Below, in pieces: positions 27,348 through 37,181 of a DNA stretch of 64,000 nucleotides. The notes beneath the pieces were generated by a model. It saw only the letters and a program-made list of their open reading frames with translations. It had not been told where the DNA came from and did no database searches. Position numbers and translations under genes: made by a program. How positions within the stretch are numbered: position 1 is the stretch's first letter; each line of letters starts with the position of its first letter. This DNA comes from Dethiobacter alkaliphilus AHT 1 (GTDB lineage: Bacteria > Bacillota > Dethiobacteria > Dethiobacterales > Dethiobacteraceae): assembly GCF_000174415.1 (NCBI RefSeq), contig NZ_ACJM01000013.1:32503-96502 (forward strand), read 5' to 3'.

Positions 27348-27998
27348 ATGATTCCCGCATCTGTTGTAAAAGAACTCCGTGATAAAACCGGGGCAGGAAT
27401 GATGGATTGCAAGAAGGCCTTGAATGAAACCAATGGTGATGTGGAAAAAGCCGTTGAGTACTTACGTGAAAAGGGCCTTGCAGCCGCTGCCAAAAAAGCC
27501 GGCCGCATTGCTGCTGAAGGTATTGTGCATGCCTATATACATATGGGCGGTAAAATAGGCGTTTTGGTAGAAGTAAACTGTGAAACAGATTTTGTGGCTC
27601 GCACCGATGACTTCCAGGACTTTGTCCGGGACGTTGCAATGCAGATTGCGGCCACAAACCCCCAATACCTTTCCCGGGAAGAAGTCCCGGAAGAGATGTT
27701 GGAAAAAGAAAGAGAGATTTTGCGTGCCCAGGCTTTAAATGAAGGCAAGCCTGAAAAAGTGGTGGAAAAAATCATTGCCGGCCGCATTGAAAAGTACTAT
27801 GCCGAAAACTGCTTGCTTGAGCAGGCGTTTATTCGTGACACCGATAAGTCCATTACCGATCTTTTGAAGGATAAAATTGCAAAAATCGGTGAAAACATAA
27901 GCATCCGCCGTTTCACACGCTATGAAATGGGCGAAGGGCTGGAAAAGAAAGGCTGTAATCTGGCCGAAGAAGTGGCACAGATGACTAAGCCGGAATAA
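27348..27998 (+). CDS. tsf: Elongation factor Ts
   Basis: Nucleotide exchange factor for EF-Tu, 216 aa, the short form that lacks part of the core domain duplication. The N-terminal UBA-like domain starts [32 protein letters not shown] is the second family motif. ATG 27348 follows TTGGAGGG. Confidence 0.97.
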   Translation: MIPASVVKELRDKTGAGMMDCKKALNETNGDVEKAVEYLREKGLAAAAKKAGRIAAEGIVHAYIHMGGKIGVLVEVNCETDFVARTDDFQDFVRDVAMQIAATNPQYLSREEVPEEMLEKEREILRAQALNEGKPEKVVEKIIAGRIEKYYAENCLLEQAFIRDTDKSITDLLKDKIAKIGENISIRRFTRYEMGEGLEKKGCNLAEEVAQMTKPE

Positions 27999-28021
27999 CT
28001 TTGTTATGTGACAACTATAAA

Positions 28022-28047
28022 AAAGAGCACTTCGGTGTTCTTTTTTT
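28022..28047 (+). terminator. Terminator after tsf
   Basis: Stem AAAGAGCAC / GTGTTCTTT with TTCG tetraloop and T run. Confidence 0.85.
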
Positions 28048-28071
28048 ACAGGAAATTGGCAGCAGATGTAG

Positions 28072-28821
<750 letters not shown>

Positions 28822-28835
28822 AGGGGGAATAAACA

Positions 28836-29393
28836 ATGGTACAGTCAGTTTACAGCGACGCCCAGGAAAGAATGGAGAAAGCAGTGTCAGCTTTGAAAAG
28901 GGATCTGGCCACACTGCGCGCCGGTCGTGCCACACCTTCCTTGCTTGACAAAATTGTGGTGGATTATTATGGTTCCAGCATGCCCATCAACCAGTTGGCC
29001 AACGTTTCCACACCGGAACCGCGGCTTTTGGTAATTCAGCCCTGGGATAAAAATGCGGTGGCTGAAGTCGAGCGTGCCATTTTGAAGTCCGATTTGGGGC
29101 TCACCCCTGTTAGTGACGGCAGTATAATCAGGTTGGCAATTCCGCAGCTTACCGAGGAGAGGCGCAAAGAACTGGTCAAAGTAAGCAAGAAAAAGGCTGA
29201 AGATGGCCGGGTGTCCATCCGCAACATCCGCCGTGATGCCAACGAAGATCTGAAGCGCCTGGAAAAGGACAACGAAATTACTGAAGATGAGCTACATAAG
29301 GCACAAGACGATATACAAAAGCTCACAGATAAATTTATTGCCGAAGCAGACAGTGTTCTCGATGCTAAAGAAAAAGAGATTATGGAGGTCTAG
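28836..29393 (+). CDS. frr: Ribosome recycling factor
   Basis: Protein of 185 aa that splits post-termination ribosomes with EF-G. The [17 protein letters not shown] start, [13 protein letters not shown] and the C-terminal three-helix coil ([20 protein letters not shown]) are diagnostic. 14 nt after pyrH with AAAGGGGG. Confidence 0.97.
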   Translation: MVQSVYSDAQERMEKAVSALKRDLATLRAGRATPSLLDKIVVDYYGSSMPINQLANVSTPEPRLLVIQPWDKNAVAEVERAILKSDLGLTPVSDGSIIRLAIPQLTEERRKELVKVSKKKAEDGRVSIRNIRRDANEDLKRLEKDNEITEDELHKAQDDIQKLTDKFIAEADSVLDAKEKEIMEV

Positions 29394-29394
29394 T

Positions 29395-29613
29395 ATGGAC
29401 CGGAGGAGAGACATCCCTGATGTCCTCACAAAACATATTGCCGATGCTGTTGATGTGGCAGAACAAAACGGGCTTACGGTGCAGATCAGCACAACGGCAC
29501 CGCCGAAACACCGGGATCCCGGTCCTTTGCGGGTTATCCGGCAGCGTTTTGATAAAGAACGTGATGTTCTGGAGTTGACGGTGGCGGCAGAGGATTGGGG
29601 AAAGGAGGTGTAG
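29395..29613 (+). CDS. Small conserved-looking protein of unknown function
   Basis: Protein of 72 aa in the gap between frr and the ferredoxin. ATG 29395 follows GGAGG by 7 nt and the frr stop by 1 nt, so it is probably coupled to frr. The sequence (helix PDVLTKHIADAVDVAEQNG, then strands TVQISTTAPP and LRVIRQRFD) looks like a small alpha/beta or PASTA-like fold, but I do not recognise a named family. Codon use looks like its neighbours. Confidence 0.65.
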   Translation: MDRRRDIPDVLTKHIADAVDVAEQNGLTVQISTTAPPKHRDPGPLRVIRQRFDKERDVLELTVAAEDWGKEV

Positions 29614-29618
29614 AAGAT

Positions 29619-29783
29619 ATGACTTATAAGATTACGGACGAATGTGTTGCCTGTGGTGCATGCCTGGACTCTTGTCCAAGCGATGCCATTGTTGAGGGGG
29701 ACGTCTACACAATCAATGACGACTGTGCAGAGTGCGGTCTGTGTGTTGATGAGTGCCCAAGCGATGCAATTATCGAGGAATAA
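29619..29783 (+). CDS. 2[4Fe-4S] ferredoxin
   Basis: Low-potential electron carrier of 54 aa with two clusters: CVACGACLDSCPSDAI and CAECGLCVDECPSDAI, each C-x2-C-x2-C-x3-C-P. The two halves are an internal duplication, as in clostridial ferredoxins. ATG 29619 follows AAAGGAGGTG. It could supply electrons to IspG (4Fe-4S enzyme) encoded in the same cluster; that is inference from position. A terminator follows. Confidence 0.93.
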   Translation: MTYKITDECVACGACLDSCPSDAIVEGDVYTINDDCAECGLCVDECPSDAIIEE

Positions 29784-29800
29784 AGAAGTTTAATACTCGT

Positions 29801-29829
29801 GGCCCCCTCAGTCAGAGGGGGCCGTTTTT
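29801..29829 (+). terminator. Terminator after the ferredoxin gene
   Basis: Perfect 9-bp stem GGCCCCCTC / GAGGGGGCC, 5-nt loop, then GTTTTT. Confidence 0.9.
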
Positions 29830-29852
29830 CAGATAGATCTGAGGTGAGCCAT

Positions 29853-30617
29853 TTGGTCTGGTTTTTACGCCGGTTTTTTAAAAATAAAGAAAGCAGCAAT
29901 GAGCCTGTGGACGGTGCTATCCCTCAGCATGTAGCCATTATTATGGACGGTAACGGCCGCTGGGCATCCCATCGCGGCCTGCCGCGAACGGCTGGACATC
30001 ACGCAGGTATGGTGGCACTGCGCCGCACCATCAGGTCCGCCGATGAACTGGGCATTAAAGTACTCACCGTATATGCCTTTTCTACAGAAAACTGGAGCCG
30101 GCCCAAGCGGGAAGTAGACTTTTTGATGCGTCTGCCAAAGGAGTTTCTGCGCACTGATCTGCCGGAGCTTATAGAGAAGAATGTTAAAGTGGTGATGGTT
30201 GGTTCCGCCGATGGCCTTCCCCGGCATACCAGGGAAGCGGTGGATGAAGCCATGGCCGCCACGGCACAAAATACAGGCATGATCCTAAACTTTGCCCTAA
30301 ACTACGGCAGTCGGGCCGAGATTATTCATGCCGTGCGCGACATTGCCGAAAAGTCCGCCTCGGGCCTCATATCCCCCGGGGATATTGATGAAGAAACGGT
30401 GGATAATCATTTATATACGGCAGATTTGCCCGATCCGGATTTGTTAATCCGTCCCAGCGGGGAAATCCGCCTAAGTAATTTCCTGCTCTGGCAGCTTGCG
30501 TATGCCGAGCTGTGGTTTACCGATGTGTACTGGCCGGATTTTGACCGCGGACATTTATTGGAAGCCATAGAAGCGTATCAAAATCGCGATCGCCGTTTCG
30601 GCGGCATTAAACTGTAG
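29853..30617 (+). CDS. uppS: Undecaprenyl diphosphate synthase
   Basis: Cis-prenyltransferase that makes the C55 lipid carrier for wall synthesis. HVAIIMDGNGRWA holds the catalytic aspartate; RPSGEIRLSNFLLWQLAYAE is the C-terminal signature. TTG 29853 lies 6 nt after GAGGTGA and gives 254 aa; the longer frame to 29799 would begin inside the preceding terminator. Confidence 0.95.
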   Translation: MVWFLRRFFKNKESSNEPVDGAIPQHVAIIMDGNGRWASHRGLPRTAGHHAGMVALRRTIRSADELGIKVLTVYAFSTENWSRPKREVDFLMRLPKEFLRTDLPELIEKNVKVVMVGSADGLPRHTREAVDEAMAATAQNTGMILNFALNYGSRAEIIHAVRDIAEKSASGLISPGDIDEETVDNHLYTADLPDPDLLIRPSGEIRLSNFLLWQLAYAELWFTDVYWPDFDRGHLLEAIEAYQNRDRRFGGIKL

Positions 30618-30627
30618 GAGGGGTCGC

Positions 30628-31392
30628 ATGTTCAGGCAGCGGTTGGCCAGTGCTCTGGTGGGAATTCCTGTTGTTATTGCCGTGTCATATTTAGGTGGTC
30701 TGCTATATGTGGCGCTGATTACCTTAGTTGGGCTTTTGGCTCTGCGGGAGTATTACACCTTAACGGCAATAGATGACAAGGGCTCTATGATTCTGGGTTT
30801 TGGCGGTCACGTTTTGCTCACCGCATTACTTTGGTTGCAGGGATTCACAGCATTTAGCGCCGGCTTTTTTGCTATTTTTGTATTTATAAATATTTTTTGG
30901 GTGCTTACATATCCCCGCGATTTCAGGATTTTATCCTTTCTGCTCTGGGGCTTTGTCTATGTTACCGGCTTAATGGGCTTTTTTGTGCTGCTGAGGGAGC
31001 TTAACACCGGTTTTTCCGCGGTTTTGACCGTGTTTGTGGCGGTATGGGCCTCCGACACCGGCGCTTATCTGGTGGGAATGAGTGTGGGTCGCCATAAACT
31101 GATTCCCGCTGTCAGCCCCAAAAAGTCGGTGGAAGGAGCTCTGGGAGGAATGCTGGCCACCGGCCTGATCCTGGCCCTTTTAGCCCCGCAACTGGGCTTG
31201 GTGCGCTTGCCTGCCCTTATTTTGGGTCTTACCCTTTCGGTGGCGGGCCAGCTGGGTGATTTGGCTGAATCAGCCCTGAAGCGCTGGGCAAATATCAAGG
31301 ATTCAGGATCGTTTCTTCCCGGACACGGCGGCGTATTGGACCGCATAGACAGTCTGCTTTTTGCCGCTCCTCTGGCATACCTGTTTTTTTAA
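30628..31392 (+). CDS. cdsA: Phosphatidate cytidylyltransferase (CDP-diglyceride synthase)
   Basis: Integral membrane enzyme of 254 aa making CDP-diacylglycerol for phospholipid synthesis. About seven hydrophobic segments and the C-terminal signature KRWANIKDSGSFLPGHGG followed by DRIDS. 10 nt after uppS, ribosome site AGGAGGGG. Confidence 0.96.
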   Translation: MFRQRLASALVGIPVVIAVSYLGGLLYVALITLVGLLALREYYTLTAIDDKGSMILGFGGHVLLTALLWLQGFTAFSAGFFAIFVFINIFWVLTYPRDFRILSFLLWGFVYVTGLMGFFVLLRELNTGFSAVLTVFVAVWASDTGAYLVGMSVGRHKLIPAVSPKKSVEGALGGMLATGLILALLAPQLGLVRLPALILGLTLSVAGQLGDLAESALKRWANIKDSGSFLPGHGGVLDRIDSLLFAAPLAYLFF

Positions 31393-31416
31393 TTCTCACC
31401 TGAGGGAGTCGTTTAG

Positions 31417-32574
31417 ATGAAGAATATTACACTATTAGGTTCAACCGGGTCCATTGGTACTCAGGCTCTGCAGGTTATCGGCGCTTATCCGGAGCGCTTT
31501 CGCGTTCGCTCCCTGGCGGCAAACACCAGTGTAGAGCAACTGGCTCATCAGGCCCGCCGCTTTATGCCGGACATGGTAGCAATTTCCGACGTTTCCTGTT
31601 ACAATGAGCTTAAGTCTGCTCTGGCAGACGTAGATATCCAGGTGTTAGCCGGCGCCGACGAAGTTTCGCGGCTGGCGGCGGATGCCGATACAGATATGGT
31701 TTTAAACTCATTAGTTGGCTTTGCCGGCCTGGGCCCCACACTGGCGGCTCTCTCTGCGGGAAACACCCTGGCGCTGGCCAATAAGGAATCCCTGGTGGCC
31801 GGGGGCCACCTGGCCATGGAGCTGGCTGCCGCCGGTGGGGTAGATATTTTGCCGGTGGACAGTGAACATTCCGCCATCTTTCAGTGTTTGCAGGGGCAAA
31901 AAATCAGTGCGGTGGAAAGAATTGTCCTGACCGCTTCCGGCGGCCCCTTCTTTGGGAAAACCCAGGATGAGCTGGCCCATATAACTGCCGCCCATGCTCT
32001 TAAACATCCCAACTGGGATATGGGTGCTAAAATCACCATCGATTCAGCTACCCTGATGAATAAAGGCTTGGAAGTGATGGAGGCCCGCTGGCTTTTTGAC
32101 ACGGCCTATGAACAAATCCATGTGGTGGTCCACCGTGAAAGTATCATTCATTCTTTGGTTGAGTTTTGTGACGGAGCAGTACTGGCACAGCTTGGTGCTC
32201 CTGATATGAGGGTGCCGATTCAGTACGCCCTGACCTGGCCGGAGCGTCTGCCCGGCGATGCGCCCCGCATTTCCTGGGAGCAGTTGGGCAGTATGCACTT
32301 TGCCGCGCCGGACAGAGAGGTTTTTCCCTGTTTGGATCTGGCCTACGCCGCCGGCAGAGAAGGCGGAAGTATGCCCTGTGTCTTAAATGCGGCAAATGAG
32401 GAGGCGGTGGCCCTGTTTTTAAAGGGGGAAATCGGCTTTTTAACCATCCCTCGTATAATTGAAACGGTGATGAATAAACATAAAGTAATTACCACACCTG
32501 ATTTCGACACATTGGCAGAGACCGACCGGGAGGCGCGGCGCCTGGCCCGGGAGAGTGCAGGAATGAAAGGGTGA
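31417..32574 (+). CDS. dxr: 1-deoxy-D-xylulose 5-phosphate reductoisomerase
   Basis: NADPH-dependent first committed enzyme of the MEP isoprenoid pathway, 385 aa. LLGSTGSIGTQALQVI binds NADPH; PVDSEHSAIFQ carries the metal-binding acidic residues; LTASGGPF and LNAANEEAVALFL are further family motifs. Clustered with uppS and ispG, all isoprenoid genes. Confidence 0.97.
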   Translation: MKNITLLGSTGSIGTQALQVIGAYPERFRVRSLAANTSVEQLAHQARRFMPDMVAISDVSCYNELKSALADVDIQVLAGADEVSRLAADADTDMVLNSLVGFAGLGPTLAALSAGNTLALANKESLVAGGHLAMELAAAGGVDILPVDSEHSAIFQCLQGQKISAVERIVLTASGGPFFGKTQDELAHITAAHALKHPNWDMGAKITIDSATLMNKGLEVMEARWLFDTAYEQIHVVVHRESIIHSLVEFCDGAVLAQLGAPDMRVPIQYALTWPERLPGDAPRISWEQLGSMHFAAPDREVFPCLDLAYAAGREGGSMPCVLNAANEEAVALFLKGEIGFLTIPRIIETVMNKHKVITTPDFDTLAETDREARRLARESAGMKG

Positions 32575-32578
32575 AACA

Positions 32579-33592
32579 ATGCTGACATTTGTTGCTTCGA
32601 TTCTGATTTTTGGCGTTCTGATTTTCTTTCATGAACTGGGACATTACGCAGTGGCTAAAAAAGTGGGCATCGGCGTGTATGAATTTGCCATCGGTTTTGG
32701 CCCTAAGCTTTTTAGCTGGCGTTCAGAAGAGACAGACTACTCCCTGCGGGCGTTTCCGCTGGGAGGTTTTGTGCGACTGGTGGGAGAAGATCCGGAAGAA
32801 AGCAATGAAGAAGGCAGCTTTCAGCAGAAATCCGTTCTGAGTCGTTTTGCCGTTATTGCCGCCGGCCCCATTATGAACCTGATTCTGGCCGTACTGTTGT
32901 TTTCATTGATATTTTTTGCGTTTTGGGGGGTACCCACCAACGTTATCAGGACAGTTGAACCAGGAGCTCCCGCAGAGCAGGTGGGACTGCAGGAAGGAGA
33001 CCGGATAGTTTCCGTTGCCGGTGAACCGGTGGATGATTGGTTCGAGATAACTTCCCGAATTCATGCCCACCCGGAGCAGGAGATCACCATCGAGTTCATC
33101 CGTGAAGGGGAAAGTCAGTCGGTCCGCGTTACCCCCAAAGAAGATCCGGATGCCGGAGTGGGGTTAATTGGCATCGGGCCTGAATATCGCAAGTATGCTC
33201 TTTTTGCCTCTCTTAGCCAAGGTGTGACGTACACCTTCAGTGTCTTGGTGTTTTTTGTAACCAGTATAGCGCAAATGATCACCGGTGCCATCGCCCCCGA
33301 TGTTATGGGTCCGGTTGGTATTATTGGCATGGTAGGTGAGGTGGCCCGAACCGGTATGACCGAAGTGCTCTCCCTGGCGGCACTTATCAGCCTGAATCTG
33401 GGCGTTATCAATTTGCTGCCCATTCCTGCACTGGATGGTAGCAGGCTGATGTTTTTGCTGCTGGAGGGAGTCCGGGGCAAACCCATCGATCCGCAGAAAG
33501 AATCATTTGTGCATTTTATCGGCTTTACCATGCTGATTCTGTTAATGTTGGTCGTTACATTTAATGACTTGGTCAGATTAAATATTTTCTAA
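32579..33592 (+). CDS. rseP: Site-2 (regulated intramembrane) zinc metalloprotease RseP/RasP
   Basis: Membrane-embedded protease of 337 aa. The zinc motif HELGH is in the first membrane helix, a PDZ domain covers about residues 120-200, and the second metal motif (NLLPIPALDGSRL) is in a later helix. In Bacillus RasP cleaves anti-sigma factors, FtsL and signal peptides. Starts 4 nt after dxr. Confidence 0.95.
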   Translation: MLTFVASILIFGVLIFFHELGHYAVAKKVGIGVYEFAIGFGPKLFSWRSEETDYSLRAFPLGGFVRLVGEDPEESNEEGSFQQKSVLSRFAVIAAGPIMNLILAVLLFSLIFFAFWGVPTNVIRTVEPGAPAEQVGLQEGDRIVSVAGEPVDDWFEITSRIHAHPEQEITIEFIREGESQSVRVTPKEDPDAGVGLIGIGPEYRKYALFASLSQGVTYTFSVLVFFVTSIAQMITGAIAPDVMGPVGIIGMVGEVARTGMTEVLSLAALISLNLGVINLLPIPALDGSRLMFLLLEGVRGKPIDPQKESFVHFIGFTMLILLMLVVTFNDLVRLNIF

Positions 33593-33609
33593 CAAAAAGG
33601 AGCGCACCG

Positions 33610-34689
33610 ATGTTTTTGCGGAAGGATACCAAAGCGGTGCAGGTGGGGCCGCTAACCATTGGTGGCGGTGCGCCTGTTGTGATTCAGTCCATGACAAACA
33701 CAGCCACAGCTGATGTTTCAGCAACTTTAGAGCAAATTAATGAACTGGCTGCAGCCGGGTGTGAGTTGGTCCGCGTTGCTGTGCCCGATGAAACAGCAGC
33801 GGACGCATTGCCGGAAATAGTGGCTCAATCCCCTTTGCCGGTGGTGGCCGATATCCATTTTAATCATCGCCTGGCTCTGGCGGCACTGCACGCCGGGGTG
33901 GCAAAGCTGCGGATAAACCCGGGCAATATCGGCGGAGAGAAGCGGCTGGCCCAGGTGGTTGATTTGGCCGGGGAAAAGCGGGTACCCATCCGCATCGGTG
34001 TAAACGCCGGTTCTCTGGAGAAGCGGCTTTTAGCCAAATACGGCAAAGCTACACCGGAAGCCATGGTGGAGTCTGCGCTGGATCATATCGGGTTGGTGGA
34101 GAAACTGGGTTTTACCGATGTGGTGGTATCCCTTAAAGCTTCGTCGGTTCCACTGACGGTGGCGGCCTACAGATTATTGGCAAAAGAAGTAAATTACCCG
34201 CTGCATATAGGTGTTACCGAAGCCGGTTCCCAGTTTGGCGGAACCGTGTTTTCTGCGGTGGGTATCGGTGCCCTGCTTTTGGACGGGCTTGGCGATACTC
34301 TGCGTGTTTCCCTCACAGCTCCCCCGGCAAAAGAAATTCCGGTAGCCAAAGAAATCCTTACGGCTTGCGAACTGCGCCGTTTTGGCCCCCGGATTGTGTC
34401 ATGTCCCACCTGCGGGCGCTGCCAGATTGGTTTAATGGAGCTGGCCAAAGAAGTGGAGGAGCGCATCGCCCATATCAAAGAACCCCTTACCCTGGCGGTG
34501 ATGGGATGTGCGGTTAACGGCCCCGGCGAAGCCCGGGAAGCGGATTTGGGCATCGCCGGCGGAAAAAATCAGGGCTTAATCTTTCGTGAAGGAAAAATTA
34601 TCCGCAAAGTCCCGCAGGAGCAGCTGCTTGATGAATTTATGACATATCTGCACGATTTTCTGGCGGGCAGGCAAAAGGGAAGTGGGTAG
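33610..34689 (+). CDS. ispG: 4-hydroxy-3-methylbut-2-en-1-yl diphosphate synthase (flavodoxin/ferredoxin)
   Basis: [4Fe-4S] enzyme of the MEP pathway, 359 aa. An N-terminal TIM barrel is followed by the cluster domain with SCPTCGRCQ and MGCAVNGPGEARE, giving three cysteines and a glutamate ligand. It needs a low-potential electron donor, for which the ferredoxin at 29619 is a candidate. AAAGGAG precedes ATG 33610. Confidence 0.96.
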   Translation: MFLRKDTKAVQVGPLTIGGGAPVVIQSMTNTATADVSATLEQINELAAAGCELVRVAVPDETAADALPEIVAQSPLPVVADIHFNHRLALAALHAGVAKLRINPGNIGGEKRLAQVVDLAGEKRVPIRIGVNAGSLEKRLLAKYGKATPEAMVESALDHIGLVEKLGFTDVVVSLKASSVPLTVAAYRLLAKEVNYPLHIGVTEAGSQFGGTVFSAVGIGALLLDGLGDTLRVSLTAPPAKEIPVAKEILTACELRRFGPRIVSCPTCGRCQIGLMELAKEVEERIAHIKEPLTLAVMGCAVNGPGEAREADLGIAGGKNQGLIFREGKIIRKVPQEQLLDEFMTYLHDFLAGRQKGSG

Positions 34690-34694
34690 TTTCA

Positions 34695-35339
34695 ATGAGA
34701 ATAATCGCCATCATTCCCGCTTATAACGAGGAAAAAACCATAGGCGGCGTTTTGGAAGTTCTGGGACAGGTCCCGCGCATAGAAGAAGTGATTGTGGTAA
34801 ACGACGGATCCACGGATCAAACTGCCCAGGTGGTGGCACAGTACTCGGCGGTTACATTGGTGAACCTGGATGAAAACCGCGGTAAAGGTGGCGCCATTCA
34901 GGCCGGCCTGGACCGCAGCCGTGCCGATGTGGTGCTTTTTTTGGATGCGGATCTTATTGGTTTGCGCACAGATCATGTGGAGCAGCTTTTGGACCCGGTA
35001 ACCAACAATGATACGGTGATGAGTATCGGGCTATTTGAAAACGGCCGGGTGGCCACCGATTTGGCACAGAAGGTAGCACCTTATCTTTCAGGGCAGCGGG
35101 CGGTGCGCCGTGATGTGCTGGAAGCCGTTGATGATTTAGACATTTCCCGCTTTGGTGTGGAGGTGGCCATAACCAGATTGGTTGAGGCCCGGAACCTGCC
35201 GGTACGGGAGGTCTTTCTGGACGATCTTACCCATGTGACCAAAGAAGAGAAGCTGGGAGTTTTTAAGGGCTTTGCGGCCAGAATGAAGATGTATTGGGAA
35301 ATTGTCCGTTATTATGCCCGGATCGACAGTCCTAAGTGA
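34695..35339 (+). CDS. Family 2 glycosyltransferase
   Basis: Cytoplasmic GT-A glycosyltransferase of 214 aa. IIPAYNEEKTIGGVL, VVNDGSTDQT, NRGKGGAIQAGL and the metal-binding LDADL are typical of the DPM1/polyprenyl-phosphate-sugar group. No membrane helix is present. Five bases after ispG with no strong ribosome site, so probably translated by coupling. Acceptor and sugar unknown; a polyprenyl phosphate acceptor would fit the isoprenoid neighbourhood. Confidence 0.8.
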   Translation: MRIIAIIPAYNEEKTIGGVLEVLGQVPRIEEVIVVNDGSTDQTAQVVAQYSAVTLVNLDENRGKGGAIQAGLDRSRADVVLFLDADLIGLRTDHVEQLLDPVTNNDTVMSIGLFENGRVATDLAQKVAPYLSGQRAVRRDVLEAVDDLDISRFGVEVAITRLVEARNLPVREVFLDDLTHVTKEEKLGVFKGFAARMKMYWEIVRYYARIDSPK

Positions 35340-35344
35340 GTTAC

Positions 35345-35373
35345 TTGCGGTTTGTTTCCAGTTGTGGTAAAAT
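35345..35373 (+). promoter_or_regulatory. Sigma-A promoter of the rimP-nusA-infB operon
   Basis: TTGCGG (35345-35350), 17-nt spacer, TAAAAT (35368-35373). Confidence 0.7.
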
Positions 35374-35401
35374 ACTTGTGAAATATAACTAATCACTTCG
35401 T

Positions 35402-35434
35402 GAAGAGTGGGCCCGCCCACTCTTCCGTTTTGTT
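35402..35434 (+). terminator. Early terminator-like hairpin in the rimP-nusA leader (candidate NusA attenuator)
   Basis: Perfect 10-bp stem GAAGAGTGGG / CCCACTCTTC, CCCG loop, then an interrupted T tract (CGTTTTGTT). It begins only about 20 nt after the predicted transcription start. The weak T tract is the type that needs NusA; Bacillus nusA is reported to be autoregulated by such a leader terminator. Confidence 0.65.
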
Positions 35435-35510
35435 ACGCACCATTGCTAATTTCTGCACAAATTACACAAACTAAAAGAAGTACATATCTTTTAATGATGG
35501 AGGGACTGTG

Positions 35511-35966
35511 GTGTCAAATATTGCAGAGAGGGTCACGGCTATTGCCGATCCTTTGGCGGAGAAGCTGGGTTTTGAACTGGTGGATGTGGAATACGTCAAG
35601 GAAGGCAGCCAAATGATTCTGCGAGTGTTTATCGACAGGGAAGGGGGCATCACCCTGGACCACTGCCAGGAGATGAGCCATGCCTTAAGTGATGAACTGG
35701 ACCGGGTGGACCCCATCGAACAGAGTTATCATTTAGAGGTTTCCTCACCGGGCATAGAACGTCCGCTAAAAAAGGATGAGGATTTTGTGCGGTTTGCCGG
35801 GAAGCCGGTGTCCATTAAGCTTTTTGCGCCGCTGGAGGGCAAAAAAAAGTATGGCGGCATACTGCGTGGATTGGAAGAAGGAGAAATTCTTCTGGAAGTT
35901 GAGAACAATAACTTAGTGAGAATTCCCCGAACCCAGGTTGCCAAAGCAAACCTGGCTTTCATATAA
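35511..35966 (+). CDS. rimP: Ribosome maturation factor RimP
   Basis: 30S assembly factor of about 151 aa. LGFELVDVEYVKEG, LRVFIDREGGITLDHCQ and the YHLEVSSPGIERPL motif are diagnostic. Two adjacent GTG codons (35508, 35511) follow GGAGGG; 35511 has the better gap. First gene of the rimP-nusA-ylxR-ylxQ-infB operon. Confidence 0.95.
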   Translation: MSNIAERVTAIADPLAEKLGFELVDVEYVKEGSQMILRVFIDREGGITLDHCQEMSHALSDELDRVDPIEQSYHLEVSSPGIERPLKKDEDFVRFAGKPVSIKLFAPLEGKKKYGGILRGLEEGEILLEVENNNLVRIPRTQVAKANLAFI

Positions 35967-35990
35967 GGGGCAATGGAGGGAGGTACGATT

Positions 35991-37181
35991 ATGAATGAAG
36001 AATTCTTGGCGGCCATGGATGCCATTGAGAAAGAAAAAGGTGTAAAAAAAGAGGTGCTGTTTGAAGCAATTGAGGCGGCACTGGTATCTGCTTATAAGCG
36101 CAACTTTAATGCTGCCGCCAATGTTCGTGTGCAGCTGAACCGGGAATCCGGGGAGATAAAAGTTTATACCCGGCTGGAAGTGGTGGAAGAGGAGTCAAAC
36201 GATCCACAACTGGAAATATCTTTGCAGGATGCCCAGAAGATAGATTCCCGCTATGAGCCCGGAGAGATTGTGGAAAAAGAGGTTACTCCGAAAAATTTCG
36301 GCCGGATCGCCGCCCAGACTGCAAAGCAGGTTGTGATTCAGCGGATTCGCGAAGCTGAACGGGAAATTGTTTTCGACGAATATATCGATCGTGAAGAGGA
36401 TATCATCACCGGTATTGTTCAGCGCATGGAGCAGAAAAATGTGATTATGGATTTGGGCAAGACTGAAGCGGTACTGTTGCCCACCGAGCAGATGCCCGGC
36501 GATGATTACAGGCAGAGTGAACGGGTAAAAGCCTATATCACAGAAGTGAAGAAAACCTCCAAGGGACCGCAGATTTTTGTTTCCAGGACACACCCGGGCC
36601 TGTTAAAGAGACTGTTTGAGCTGGAAGTTCCGGAAATTTTTGACGGTACCGTGGAGATTAAGTCTGTGGCTCGTGAAGCCGGGTACCGCTCTAAACTGGC
36701 TGTTTACTCCAAAAATAAGGATGTGGACCCGGTGGGCGCCTGCGTGGGCCCCAAAGGAGCAAGGGTACAGGCAATTGTTACCGAATTGCGCGGTGAAAAA
36801 ATAGATATTGTAAAGTGGGATGAGGATCCGGTGATTTTTGTGGCCAACTCCCTTTCACCGGCTAAAGTGATGTCGGTATCTCTGCATCAGGAACAAAAAG
36901 TGGCCAGCGTGGTAGTTCCCGATTATCAGCTTTCTCTGGCCATTGGCAAAGAGGGGCAAAACGCCAGGCTGGCGGCAAAGCTTACAGGTTGGAAAATCGA
37001 TATCACCAGTGAGAGCCAGGCTGCTGAGCGGCAAGGGCTGCCGGTGGAGGAACGAAGCGAGCTTTTCGGCAATGATGAAGATGTTATTGATCCGGAAAAC
37101 ACCGTTCCCGGAGTACCGGATGAACTTGTTGAAGCGGTATACCGTCCCGAAAAGGGAGATGAGGATGATGAAACCCCGTAA
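35991..37181 (+). CDS. nusA: Transcription termination/antitermination factor NusA
   Basis: RNA-polymerase elongation factor of 396 aa. N-terminal polymerase-binding domain (about 1-125), S1 domain (EDIITGIVQRMEQKNVIMDLGKTEA), then KH1 (DPVGACVGPKGARVQAI) and KH2 (LAIGKEGQNARLAAKLTGW). An acidic C-terminal tail replaces the proteobacterial repeats, as usual in Firmicutes. ATG 35991 follows GGAGGGAGGT; the frame from 35973 starts within that site. Confidence 0.97.
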   Translation: MNEEFLAAMDAIEKEKGVKKEVLFEAIEAALVSAYKRNFNAAANVRVQLNRESGEIKVYTRLEVVEEESNDPQLEISLQDAQKIDSRYEPGEIVEKEVTPKNFGRIAAQTAKQVVIQRIREAEREIVFDEYIDREEDIITGIVQRMEQKNVIMDLGKTEAVLLPTEQMPGDDYRQSERVKAYITEVKKTSKGPQIFVSRTHPGLLKRLFELEVPEIFDGTVEIKSVAREAGYRSKLAVYSKNKDVDPVGACVGPKGARVQAIVTELRGEKIDIVKWDEDPVIFVANSLSPAKVMSVSLHQEQKVASVVVPDYQLSLAIGKEGQNARLAAKLTGWKIDITSESQAAERQGLPVEERSELFGNDEDVIDPENTVPGVPDELVEAVYRPEKGDEDDETP

